From: Candidatus Bathyarchaeota archaeon
Lineage (GTDB): Archaea; Thermoproteota; Bathyarchaeia; Bathyarchaeales; Bathyarchaeaceae
Direction of reading: 5' to 3'
NCBI GenBank assembly: GCA_020344435.1
Contig: CP070826.1
Location: 819,273-827,870, forward strand
Length of the DNA: 8,598 nucleotides
Notes under the pieces: model-generated
What the model saw: the letters and a program-made list of their open reading frames with translations, nothing else
Database searches by the model: none
Told to the model about the DNA's origin: nothing
Translations under genes and position numbers: made by a program
Shown here: positions 1 through 5,828 of the stretch, one piece after another
How positions within the stretch are numbered: the first letter of the stretch is position 1
Layout: every line of letters begins with the position of its first letter

Positions 1-1311
1 CTGAGTTTCAAAAGGCTATCAGTGGTTGAATTGATGCCTTCGATGCGTAAGGAAGCGAGGGAGATAATCAAGGATGTAGAGATACTTGGAGTAGACCCGC
101 TTTCAGCATTGGAGAGCGCTGCCAAGAAGAATCCCCTCGACATCTTCAGAGATTTCGTTGCAGGATATGCTTCAACCGTAATCATCGGTGGTGATGTCAC
201 ACACTTTCTGGAGACAAAATCGCAAGAGATCTTCAAGACAAGATCGGCTAGGGTGAAAGCCGCCGCTGAACGCCTAGGAATGCTCCTTGAGACGTTCATA
301 ATTGTAATGGTTCTTATGTCCCTCTGCTTCTATATCCTCTTCAGCGTTGAGTCAATCTATAGCACTGGAGGCTCAAGCTTCACTACCATGCTGATGTATA
401 CTTACGTCTTCACTCCAATGCTCTCAGTGGTCTTCATCTATCTCGCCCACAACATGCAACCCAAAACCCCTGTCACCGATTGGAGACCCTACAAGGTGTT
501 TGGACTCTCATCCTTAGCCGGCATTCTAACCTTCCTCATGCTCACTGGATTCTTCGGAATGATCCAGTTACCGCTAAATGGGATCGTAGATACTCCAACA
601 GCATCCACAATATCGTTGTTCATCTGCGTTGCCCCAGCGGCCTTGGTACACGAAAGGAATCAGAGGAAGAAGCTGAGCACTGAAAAGGGAATAGCATCTT
701 TTCTTCGCGATCTCACAGAGACGAGAAAGACAGGTCTATCCCCTGAAAAGTGTATTGAGAGCCTTTCCAGGCGTGATTATGGCTCCTTCACAAGAGAGTT
801 GAAGAGCATAAGCTCTCAAATCTCTTGGGGGATTCCGGTGAGAAGGGTCTTTATGGACTTCGTCACGCGGACCAGAAGCTGGCTGTCTCAAATCGTGATG
901 TTCCTCTTGGTGGAGACGATAGATGTGGGCGGCGGTACCATAGCGATGATAGAGTCTCTCGCAAGGTTCAACTCTATGACACAGGAGATTGAGAGGGAGA
1001 AGAAGATGGCGGTCAGACCATACATAATGATACCTTACTTCGCCGCGGTCATGCTTGTGGCCACCACTGTCATGACTCTCACATTCACTGCAAAGACACT
1101 GGAGGTGGGTGGCGTCATATCATTTGACTTGGATTTTCTCACGATGATCTTCACAACCTCTGGAATCATCCACTGTTTCCTGATAGGGCTGGTGGCGGGT
1201 AAGATCAGTGAGGAGAGCTTGGCTGCGGGCTTCAAGCACTCCTCAATCCTGGTAATAATCGCCCTTGTCGCCTCAAAACTCGCTCCCATATTTCTAGGCG
1301 ATATGATATGA
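1..1311 (+). CDS. Archaeal TadC/FlaJ-like type IV pilus/archaellum platform protein, C-terminal part
   Basis: The reading frame is open to the left edge, so the gene starts upstream; a GTG at 22 is only an internal codon. The visible 436 residues show the end of a first T2SSF domain (about residues 1-90), then a hydrophobic block with about four membrane segments (about 97-116, 127-150, 166-188, 200-216). A second cytoplasmic T2SSF domain follows at about 230-345, with the family-typical run FLRDLTETRKTGLSPEKC, then RRDYGSFTREL and SWGIPVRRVF, and a GGG in the VETIDVGGG loop. Three more membrane segments lie to the C-terminus. Archaeal FlaJ/TadC homologues usually carry two T2SSF domains in about 500-600 residues, so roughly 100-150 residues are missing. 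In this family the protein sits in the cytoplasmic membrane, meets the secretion ATPase and drives filament assembly. The downstream pilin-like genes agree with that role. Whether it serves an archaellum or an adhesive pilus cannot be told here. Confidence 0.88.
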   Translation: MSFKRLSVVELMPSMRKEAREIIKDVEILGVDPLSALESAAKKNPLDIFRDFVAGYASTVIIGGDVTHFLETKSQEIFKTRSARVKAAAERLGMLLETFIIVMVLMSLCFYILFSVESIYSTGGSSFTTMLMYTYVFTPMLSVVFIYLAHNMQPKTPVTDWRPYKVFGLSSLAGILTFLMLTGFFGMIQLPLNGIVDTPTASTISLFICVAPAALVHERNQRKKLSTEKGIASFLRDLTETRKTGLSPEKCIESLSRRDYGSFTRELKSISSQISWGIPVRRVFMDFVTRTRSWLSQIVMFLLVETIDVGGGTIAMIESLARFNSMTQEIEREKKMAVRPYIMIPYFAAVMLVATTVMTLTFTAKTLEVGGVISFDLDFLTMIFTTSGIIHCFLIGLVAGKISEESLAAGFKHSSILVIIALVASKLAPIFLGDMI

Positions 1312-1313
1312 AA

Positions 1314-1336
1314 GGCTAGCCCGCGCGGCGCTAGCC
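1314..1336 (+). terminator. Hairpin with pyrimidine-rich tail after the platform gene
   Basis: GGCTAGC (1314-1320) pairs with GCTAGCC (1330-1336) around a 9-nt loop that contains CCGCGCGG. It lies 3 nt after the platform stop codon and is followed by CCCCTCTTTCTGTCTTC. The position fits a transcription end before the promoter of cassette A. Archaeal termination depends more on T tracts than on hairpins, so the stem may instead act in RNA stability. Confidence 0.45.
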
Positions 1337-1388
1337 ACCCCTCTTTCTGTCTTCACTGAATCCAGATGTTATAAAAGCCAATTCGGCA

Positions 1389-1426
1389 ACATTATAATGT
1401 ATCTTGAGACAGAATACTTAATATAT
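1389..1426 (+). promoter_or_regulatory. Cassette A promoter: shared operator-like element plus BRE/TATA
   Basis: A perfect 12-bp palindrome ACATTATAATGT (1389-1400) runs into TATCTTGAGAC (1400-1410), then GAATAC and the TATA-like TTAATATAT (1418-1426). The stretch from TATCTT to ATGTATAC (1400-1450) aligns without gaps to 5297-5347 before cassette C, with 42 of 51 bases identical. The first about 30 bases also align without gaps to 3185 onward before cassette B. A TATA centre near 1422 predicts a transcript start near 1445, so the ATG at 1397 lies inside the promoter and is not used for A1. Confidence 0.7.
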
Positions 1427-1489
1427 CGGTTCGCTACATATTATGTATACTGGAAGAACGAAGAAACAAGTTCCAGCAAGGAAGAAGCC

Positions 1490-2011
1490 ATGATGAAGAG
1501 TTTGCAGGCGTTGATGAAAAGGCTCCCAAGAATCCTCCTCAATAAAAGAGCCGTGAACAACGCTGTGTCCGCCACCATATTAACTGGTGTGGTAATCGCC
1601 TTAAGCTTAGCAGTATTTGGCTGGGCGCAGGCTAGGTCCTCAGATTACAATAGCGAGTACGGCGAGACTGTGGATTCAGAGATGGCAAGGTTGAAGGAGA
1701 AGCTGGCCTTCGAGTATATCTTCTATGACGATTACTCCTGCAATCTGACGGTATTCCTGTTGAATTGCGGCACCATAGACGGCATCGAGATCAAGACGGT
1801 CTATATCAACGACGGCGATAATGACCTCATTAAGGTCTTTTCGGAACCAACTTTGTATTCATTTCAAGGCTGGGATGAGATTCCGGATCAAGTCTTGGAC
1901 ATGGGGGATGAGGGGCGCCTCGTCTTGCGTATGGAGATGGAAGACGGCTTCTACAGCATCAAAGTTGTGACTGAGAGGGGAGCGACATTTGACTCGGGAT
2001 TTGTGGTTTAG
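1490..2011 (+). CDS. Short pilin-like secreted protein A1 (class III signal peptide)
   Basis: This is a 173-residue protein from the ATG at 1490 (a second ATG follows at 1493). An in-frame ATG at 1397 would give 204 residues, but it lies within the promoter element, and similarity to the paralogue B1 only begins near 1490. The N-terminus is basic (residues 1-20, ending NKR), followed by AVNNAVSATILTG and one hydrophobic helix to about residue 46. This is the layout of archaeal type IV prepilins, with processing expected near KR/AV by the prepilin peptidase (inference). Next come a heptad-like helical stretch (about 55-75, with LKEKL) and a beta-rich domain with two cysteines (84 and 93) around an NLT sequon. 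The end, IKVVTERGATFD, is shared with B1 and loosely with C1. The gene overlaps the next by 23 nt. B1 is a close paralogue. The role is probably a major or minor filament subunit; the exact function is not known. Confidence 0.8.
   Translation: MMKSLQALMKRLPRILLNKRAVNNAVSATILTGVVIALSLAVFGWAQARSSDYNSEYGETVDSEMARLKEKLAFEYIFYDDYSCNLTVFLLNCGTIDGIEIKTVYINDGDNDLIKVFSEPTLYSFQGWDEIPDQVLDMGDEGRLVLRMEMEDGFYSIKVVTERGATFDSGFVV
1975..1982 (+). promoter_or_regulatory. Shine-Dalgarno site supporting the TTG start of A2
   Basis: The purine run GAGGGGAG ends 6 nt before the TTG at 1989, inside the end of A1. The paralogous cassette B has GAGGTG at the same 6-nt spacing before its own TTG, followed by the same ACATTTGAC. 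The conserved site and spacing decide the start codon of A2. Confidence 0.6.
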
Positions 2012-2945
2012 GAAGATTTGGCGTGGCCGCTCACGAGGCATATCTACAGTCCTCGGAACAGTATTTCTGACACTCGTAATCTTTGCCATATCCACCAACG
2101 TCTTCATATGGACCCTCTCACGAAATGCAGACTACACACAAGCCGTGAAGGAAGAGAACCAGAACTACGCAGATCGTCAGAGCGAAAGCGTCATTGCCTA
2201 CAATGCAAACTACACCGTGTCAGGAGACGAGGTCACATTGAAAGTCACAGTTAGGAACACCGGCTCAGTGGCAGTTCATATAATAAACCTCTGGATCTTC
2301 GACACCGACACTTCAAATCAGAGATATGCAAACAAGTCGTGTGATATCAGTCTAAGCCCAGGACAGATCCGATATCTTAGAGGCGAGGAATCACTGGCAG
2401 TTACAATACCTGAGGTAAATGCGAGCCACCTGTTCGTTTCGTGGTTTGTGACAGCAAGAGGGAACACCATATCAGTTGAAGACGCCACTGTGCTGCTAGC
2501 GGAGATAGCCCAAGGAATCGGTTCCATAAGCATGGACTTCCCCACATTCAGATACTATGTAGTGACTGGCGGTACTTTGGGACCGGCACAATACAGTTTC
2601 AATATTCCAGCGAAGGAGTACACGATCTTCGGCGTGTACTTGACGAATCTCGACCCCCGCCGGCAAAACATCAATATCAGTAGGTATTCTTGTTTCTGGC
2701 TATCCGTTCCTCCAAAAAACGCGATGGCCTACTGGGACATTGTGAAGGTAGAGGGCGAAACAGTCTTGCCCTTTGAGTTCCAGATACTGGAATACGGCAC
2801 ACCAACTTTGGTCTACTTCGGCCCGACAATGGCTCAGCAGATCGCAGGCAGTCAAGCCGCTGCCAACATTCTGCTATATGGAACCATCGGGGACGAGGAC
2901 TACGGACAAAACATACCATTCATTTCGCTCTATCTAAGCGGATGA
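1989..2945 (+). CDS. Long pilin-like secreted protein A2 (class III signal peptide plus two beta domains)
   Basis: This 318-residue protein starts at a TTG that overlaps the last 23 nt of A1. The N-terminus RGRSRG/ISTVLGTVF, then one hydrophobic helix to about residue 42, is a typical archaeal prepilin signal. Residues about 65-160 form a beta-rich domain with the pattern VTLKVTVRNTGSVAVHIINL, as in CARDB/BatA-like extracellular folds, ending SWFVTARGN. A second domain (about 180-318) ends YGTIGDEDYGQNIPFISLYL, a tail kept in B2, C2 and, in weaker form, the broken gene D. It has N-glycosylation sequons at N74 (NYT), N115 (NKS) and N144 (NAS), among others. No enzyme motif is seen. It is probably a larger pilus subunit or adhesin translated with A1. 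The function is inferred from signal type and context. Confidence 0.82.
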   Translation: MTRDLWFRKIWRGRSRGISTVLGTVFLTLVIFAISTNVFIWTLSRNADYTQAVKEENQNYADRQSESVIAYNANYTVSGDEVTLKVTVRNTGSVAVHIINLWIFDTDTSNQRYANKSCDISLSPGQIRYLRGEESLAVTIPEVNASHLFVSWFVTARGNTISVEDATVLLAEIAQGIGSISMDFPTFRYYVVTGGTLGPAQYSFNIPAKEYTIFGVYLTNLDPRRQNINISRYSCFWLSVPPKNAMAYWDIVKVEGETVLPFEFQILEYGTPTLVYFGPTMAQQIAGSQAAANILLYGTIGDEDYGQNIPFISLYLSG

Positions 2946-2970
2946 GCAGCAGAAGGTATCAGCCCAAAAA

Positions 2971-2984
2971 TCTCCTTTTCTATT
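2971..2984 (+). terminator. T-rich tract after cassette A
   Basis: TCTCCTTTTCTATT lies 26 nt after the A2 stop codon, preceded by AAAAA. Pyrimidine/T-rich stretches serve as archaeal transcription ends. No strong hairpin is seen. The rest of the 2946-3170 gap shows no gene that I can support. Confidence 0.35.
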
Positions 2985-3170
2985 GCGATACAAGGAGTAG
3001 GCTATATGGTCTGCTCAATATGGAGCAAGGAAATCCTCTAGATATCTCCATCCTGAATGATAGCCCCAGTGCATACTAGCCGATGCTGCATCTTTTCTGG
3101 GATGCTTCTTGTGTCAGTGTTCTGTATATGGCTGATTCTGATACGTTATATGATTTGGCTCAATGGTTTT

Positions 3171-3212
3171 ATACACTATTAGTGTATCTTAAGACTGAAT
3201 ACTGTGTATATA
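3171..3212 (+). promoter_or_regulatory. Cassette B promoter: inverted repeat plus shared element and TATA
   Basis: A perfect inverted repeat ATACACT-att-AGTGTAT (3171-3187) overlaps TATCTTAAGACTGAATAC (3185-3202), followed by TATA-like TGTATATA (3205-3212). It matches the cassette A and C elements in sequence and in the distance from TATCTT to TATA. The palindrome at the same place as in cassette A suggests an operator for a dimeric regulator, though it is weaker before cassette C. Confidence 0.65.
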
Positions 3213-3222
3213 GCCGCTACTA

Positions 3223-3762
3223 ATGGATGGGGATGAAAACTTGGAAGCTAAATCGAACGTGGATGCGCTGAGAAGAATCTCCCGCATGTTCTTCAACAGA
3301 AGAGCAGTGAGCAACGCTGTATCCGCCACAATATTAACTGGCGCAGTCATCGCCTTAAGCCTAGCAGTGCTTGCATGGTCAGAGAGCCGGTCTGCAGACT
3401 ACAATGAAGAGTTCAGTCAGACAGTCGATGCTGAGACGGCCAAGTTGAAGGAAAAGCTGGTCTTTGAGTATGTGTCCTGCGACAATCCCTCGCATAGCAT
3501 CATGGTTTATCTTTTCAACTGTGGGAGCATTGACAACGTGGAGGTAAAGAGTGTTTTCGTCGCCAATGATACTTGGCTCCAGACTTATTCAGCTCCGATT
3601 CTGTATTCCTTAGACAGCACTGAAGTTCCAGATCAAGATCTAGATGTCAACGAGGAGTGCTACTTCATTCTATCACCTTCAACGAGTCTATCAAGCGGCT
3701 ACTACAACATTAGGGTTGTAACTGCAAGAGGTGCTACATTTGACGCAAAACTCGTGGTTTAA
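3223..3762 (+). CDS. Short pilin-like secreted protein B1, paralogue of A1
   Basis: This is 179 residues from the ATG at 3223. That ATG is only about 14 nt from the TATA centre, which is close for an archaeal transcript start, so in-frame TTG 3241 or GTG 3259 are real alternatives; the match to A1 starts near the latter. The signal FFNRR/AVSNAVSATILTG plus a hydrophobic helix (about 28-52) is almost the same as in A1. The following segments TVDAETAKLKEKLVFEYV and VYLFNCGSID also match. Cysteines sit at 86 and 100, with a third at 146. The end is NIRVVTARGATFDAKLVV. The gene is followed by B2 with the same 23-nt overlap as in cassette A, so the pair was duplicated as a unit. It is likely a filament subunit exported through the platform system; no enzymatic motif is visible. 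Confidence 0.8.
   Translation: MDGDENLEAKSNVDALRRISRMFFNRRAVSNAVSATILTGAVIALSLAVLAWSESRSADYNEEFSQTVDAETAKLKEKLVFEYVSCDNPSHSIMVYLFNCGSIDNVEVKSVFVANDTWLQTYSAPILYSLDSTEVPDQDLDVNEECYFILSPSTSLSSGYYNIRVVTARGATFDAKLVV
3728..3733 (+). promoter_or_regulatory. Shine-Dalgarno site supporting the TTG start of B2
   Basis: GAGGTG lies 6 nt before the TTG at 3740, within the coding end of B1. It also contains the GTG at 3731, which would lengthen B2 by three residues. The same arrangement in cassette A favours TTG 3740. Confidence 0.6.
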
Positions 3763-4795
3763 GAAAATTTGGAGTGGAAGTTCAAAAGGCGTATCTTCCG
3801 TTATCGGCGCCGTATTCCTGATACTCGTAATCTTCATGATCACAACAAATGTTCTTCTCTGGTCATTCTCGAAGACAGCTCAATACAACCAGGCATTGAT
3901 GGAGAGAAGTGAGGAGGAGGCCAACCGCAGTTCAGAGAAGATTCTCGTCTCAGACCTAAGCTATGATGTTGAAGAGGGTCTGGTTCATCTTGAGGGAATC
4001 GTTACAAATGAAAGCCCGGTTCCAGTTCAGATAACCACTCTTTGGGTCTTACACAAGGTTACTGAGAAACATGGATTCAATGATATGGTTGACATCAACT
4101 TGAAGGCTGGAGACTCGCTCAATTTCACGGGGTCGGAGGCTTTGACAGTTGCTGTAGAAGGGTTAGAAGCTGACAATTCTTCCAACGCGTTTGCCTCCTG
4201 GTTCGTGACTGCCCGAGGAAACCTCATACCACTTGAAGAAGAACGTGAATGGATACAATACAACTACACCACAATCAACATAACAGAGCCATCAGGGGGC
4301 AATCCAAAGGTGATAATCGGTTCTTTGATGCTGGATCTCGAAACATTCCGCTACTTCACCTACACATCGTTCAATCATTTGAGCGACTACCCAGGCGGTA
4401 TTCGTGGCTATAATGTTCCGGCCTCAACAGACATGGCGTTTGGATGCATGGTAACAAACGTGGACCCAGCGAACCGATCAATAGTGCTTGATTCACATTC
4501 ACTGTTGTGGTTCACGCTACCCGTATCAGATGTGCCACATAACAGGTGGTGGTACACTGTAGACGTTGCTGATGATGGAACCATATCTACAAGCTATTCC
4601 GATGTGGTGCTTACACACGGAGAGACAAGGCTCATCGTCTTCGCATCGGCTGATGATACTGGCAGCTCGAGCTTTTCAAGACAGAACACGCCGAAGGGAG
4701 GTGTGTCGGTGTCTGTCTTTCTGCTCTTCCATGGTACCATCGGAGGCGAGCCTTGGGGACAGAACATACCGTTCGTCTCAGTGTATATCAGATAG
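3740..4795 (+). CDS. Long pilin-like secreted protein B2
   Basis: This is 351 residues from the TTG at 3740 (354 from GTG 3731). The first about 90 residues align without gaps to A2: SWFKKIW, then the SGSSKG/VSSVIGAVF signal and a helix to about 42. A beta domain (about 65-160) ends ASWFVTARGN, followed by a linker rich in N-glycosylation sequons (NYT, NIT near 175-182). The C-terminal domain (about 190-351) is much closer to C2 than to A2: MLDLETFRYF, GGIRGYNVPA, FGCMVTNVDPANR, PVSDVPHNRWWY, then GGVSVSVFLLFHGTIGGEP and GQNIPFVSVYI. B2 therefore looks like a mosaic of an A2-type front and a C2-type end. It should be anchored or assembled at the cell surface by its prepilin helix. The function is inferred (adhesin, tip or minor pilin); no catalytic residues are recognised. 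Confidence 0.82.
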   Translation: MTQNSWFKKIWSGSSKGVSSVIGAVFLILVIFMITTNVLLWSFSKTAQYNQALMERSEEEANRSSEKILVSDLSYDVEEGLVHLEGIVTNESPVPVQITTLWVLHKVTEKHGFNDMVDINLKAGDSLNFTGSEALTVAVEGLEADNSSNAFASWFVTARGNLIPLEEEREWIQYNYTTINITEPSGGNPKVIIGSLMLDLETFRYFTYTSFNHLSDYPGGIRGYNVPASTDMAFGCMVTNVDPANRSIVLDSHSLLWFTLPVSDVPHNRWWYTVDVADDGTISTSYSDVVLTHGETRLIVFASADDTGSSSFSRQNTPKGGVSVSVFLLFHGTIGGEPWGQNIPFVSVYIR

Positions 4796-4871
4796 TGCCA
4801 ATGATGAAGACAAAAGCGCGAAGAGGAGACAACAGCGCAAGCGCGCAAGAAACTGGCTATGCACACGCGCG

Positions 4872-4888
4872 CTAGCTGACGCAGCTAG
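4872..4888 (+). terminator. Tight hairpin followed by a pyrimidine tract after cassette B
   Basis: CTAGCTG-acg-CAGCTAG is a perfect 7-bp stem with a 3-nt loop, followed by an almost pure pyrimidine run at 4889-4909. It lies 76 nt after the B2 stop codon and is preceded by CGCGCG. It could be a terminator or RNA-stability element. The rest of 4796-5054 shows CG-rich repeats and no gene that I can support. Confidence 0.4.
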
Positions 4889-5054
4889 TTCCTCTCCCAC
4901 TTCTTTCTCAATCTATCCCTTGAAAGCTGCGTTACAGAAGTTCAGGATCTCAGCAGATTCAGTACTTGTCATATAGTCTAATACCCAAGCTAGAATGCTC
5001 CTCCTCGGATCCACTCTAGCCTCATTCAACCGCTTTCACTTTTGGTTCCAGACC

Positions 5055-5088
5055 TATATTGAGACGAACTCATACAGGAGTTATATCA
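5055..5088 (+). promoter_or_regulatory. Degenerate copy of the shared promoter element
   Basis: TATATTGAGACGAAC (5055-5069) resembles the TATCTTGAGACAGAA core of the other cassettes with one substitution and one missing base. A TATA-like TTATAT lies at 5081-5086, farther away than in the intact copies. It precedes the pilin remnant at 5130-5294, so it is probably a decayed promoter. The match is short and may be chance. Confidence 0.3.
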
Positions 5089-5106
5089 TACCCATCCGAA
5101 ACAAAA

Positions 5107-5115
5107 CGCGCGCGC
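5107..5115. repeat. (CG)4 alternating tract
   Basis: CGCGCGCGC lies just upstream of the pilin remnant. It is one of several pure CG-alternating tracts in the window, at 5107, 5279, 6857 and 7047, all next to decayed pilin copies. Confidence 0.7.
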
Positions 5116-5129
5116 ATGAGCATGTGAAA

Positions 5130-5294
5130 ATGTTGCATATCTGCACACGCAAGCACACTAGGCTTAGGGAGCTCTGGAGTGGCAGTTCAAAGGGTATGTC
5201 CACGGTCATTGGAGCAGTCTTCCTCATACTGACAATCTTCACAGTCTCAACAAGCTTCGTCGTCATGGTAATGCACATGCGCGCGGTTTATTAG
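5130..5294 (+). pseudogene. N-terminal remnant of a long pilin-like gene
   Basis: The 54 codons start at ATG 5130 (the frame is open back to 4995, but that part shows no similarity). The start MLHICT and the block LWSGSSKGMSTVIGAVFLIL closely follow B2 read from its GTG 3731 (MLHLTQ, then IWSGSSKGVSSVIGAVFLIL). The reading frame ends at TAG 5292-5294, straight after the membrane helix, in a GCGCGCGG tract (5279-5286) and within the start of the cassette C promoter. All of the secreted domains are missing, so this is most likely a truncated gene. A real 54-residue single-helix protein with a prepilin signal cannot be ruled out. Confidence 0.65.
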
Positions 5295-5322
5295 TATATC
5301 TTGAGATAGAAGACTTAATATA
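5290..5322 (+). promoter_or_regulatory. Cassette C promoter: shared element plus TATA
   Basis: TTATTAGTATATCTTGAGA (from 5290), GAAGAC and TATA-like TTAATATA (5315-5322) match cassettes A and B. The match to A continues through TATATTATGTATAC to 5347 at identical spacing. The upstream palindrome is weaker here. The promoter begins directly where the upstream pilin remnant breaks off. Confidence 0.7.
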
Positions 5323-5358
5323 GAGGACCACTCTATATTATGTATACGGGTTCAACTC

Positions 5359-5808
5359 ATGAACAGTTCCTCCAAACCCAAGAAGGGGCGAGGCACCAAG
5401 GCCGCAAGCCCTGCCATCGCACATGTTATTATGGCAGCAACCATAGTCTCCGTCGGCATATCGGTGCTGTACTGGTCCAATGGAAATTTCAACTCTCACA
5501 AGCGTCAAGCAAGCACCTTCTTCTCAACGAGCACCGAAGCTATGAAGGAGAGCCTTGTCATAGAGGACATTTGGTTCTATGAAGACAGCGGCAAGTACGT
5601 CAATATTACGGTGAGGAACGTGGGCAAGGTGGACCTGGAAGTCGCACATATATATGTGAACAGTGAGCGGGTCTGGGATGATGGCCAATTGATAATGATG
5701 GGCGAGGCGGTCACAATCAAAGCCGCCTTATCTTGGGAAGCAGGAGAACACTACATCGTAGTAGTGACGACCAGGGGGAATCACGCCCATGAGTGGTACG
5801 ACGTTTAA
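5359..5808 (+). CDS. Short pilin-like secreted protein C1 (divergent)
   Basis: This is 149 residues from the ATG at 5359, 19 nt after the conserved ATGTATAC of the promoter block. The N-terminus is basic (KPKKGRGTK), then AASPAIAHVIMAATIV and a hydrophobic helix to about residue 39. The SPAIA pattern is close to the archaeal type IV pilin N-terminal consensus (compare VSPVIA). After the helix, residues about 60-149 form a small beta domain: YVNITVRNVGKVDLEVAHIYV, a CARDB-like strand pattern, ending HYIVVVTTRGN. The end resembles that of A1 and B1 (VVTARGATF), but the rest is quite different. It is the first gene of cassette C, with C2 starting 20 nt after its stop. It is likely a filament subunit; the role is inferred from signal and context. 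Confidence 0.8.
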   Translation: MNSSSKPKKGRGTKAASPAIAHVIMAATIVSVGISVLYWSNGNFNSHKRQASTFFSTSTEAMKESLVIEDIWFYEDSGKYVNITVRNVGKVDLEVAHIYVNSERVWDDGQLIMMGEAVTIKAALSWEAGEHYIVVVTTRGNHAHEWYDV

Positions 5809-5814
5809 CGTTAT

Positions 5815-5820
5815 GAGGAG
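5815..5820 (+). promoter_or_regulatory. Shine-Dalgarno site of C2
   Basis: GAGGAG lies 8 nt before the ATG at 5829, and a second AGAGG directly touches the start. Unlike cassettes A and B, the two genes here do not overlap. Confidence 0.6.
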
Positions 5821-5828
5821 ACCAGAGG

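Noticed and set aside
1397..1489. N-terminal extension of A1 from ATG 1397
   Set aside because: The extension lies over the conserved promoter element and TATA box, and the same bases in cassette C contain a stop in the corresponding frame.
2946..3222. Short frame from ATG 3081 (46 codons) in the gap before cassette B
   Set aside because: It runs through the promoter element, has no signal or similarity, and is short enough to arise by chance.
4566..4976. 136-codon plus-strand ORF
   Set aside because: It overlaps the well-supported B2 C-terminus in another frame and then runs through CG-rich intergenic DNA. The product is low-complexity R/S-rich without any recognisable motif.
5340..5582. 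80-codon plus-strand ORF from the conserved ATGTATAC
   Set aside because: It is out of frame with C1, which has a clear prepilin signal and beta domain. The product is rich in H and R and looks like a shadow.
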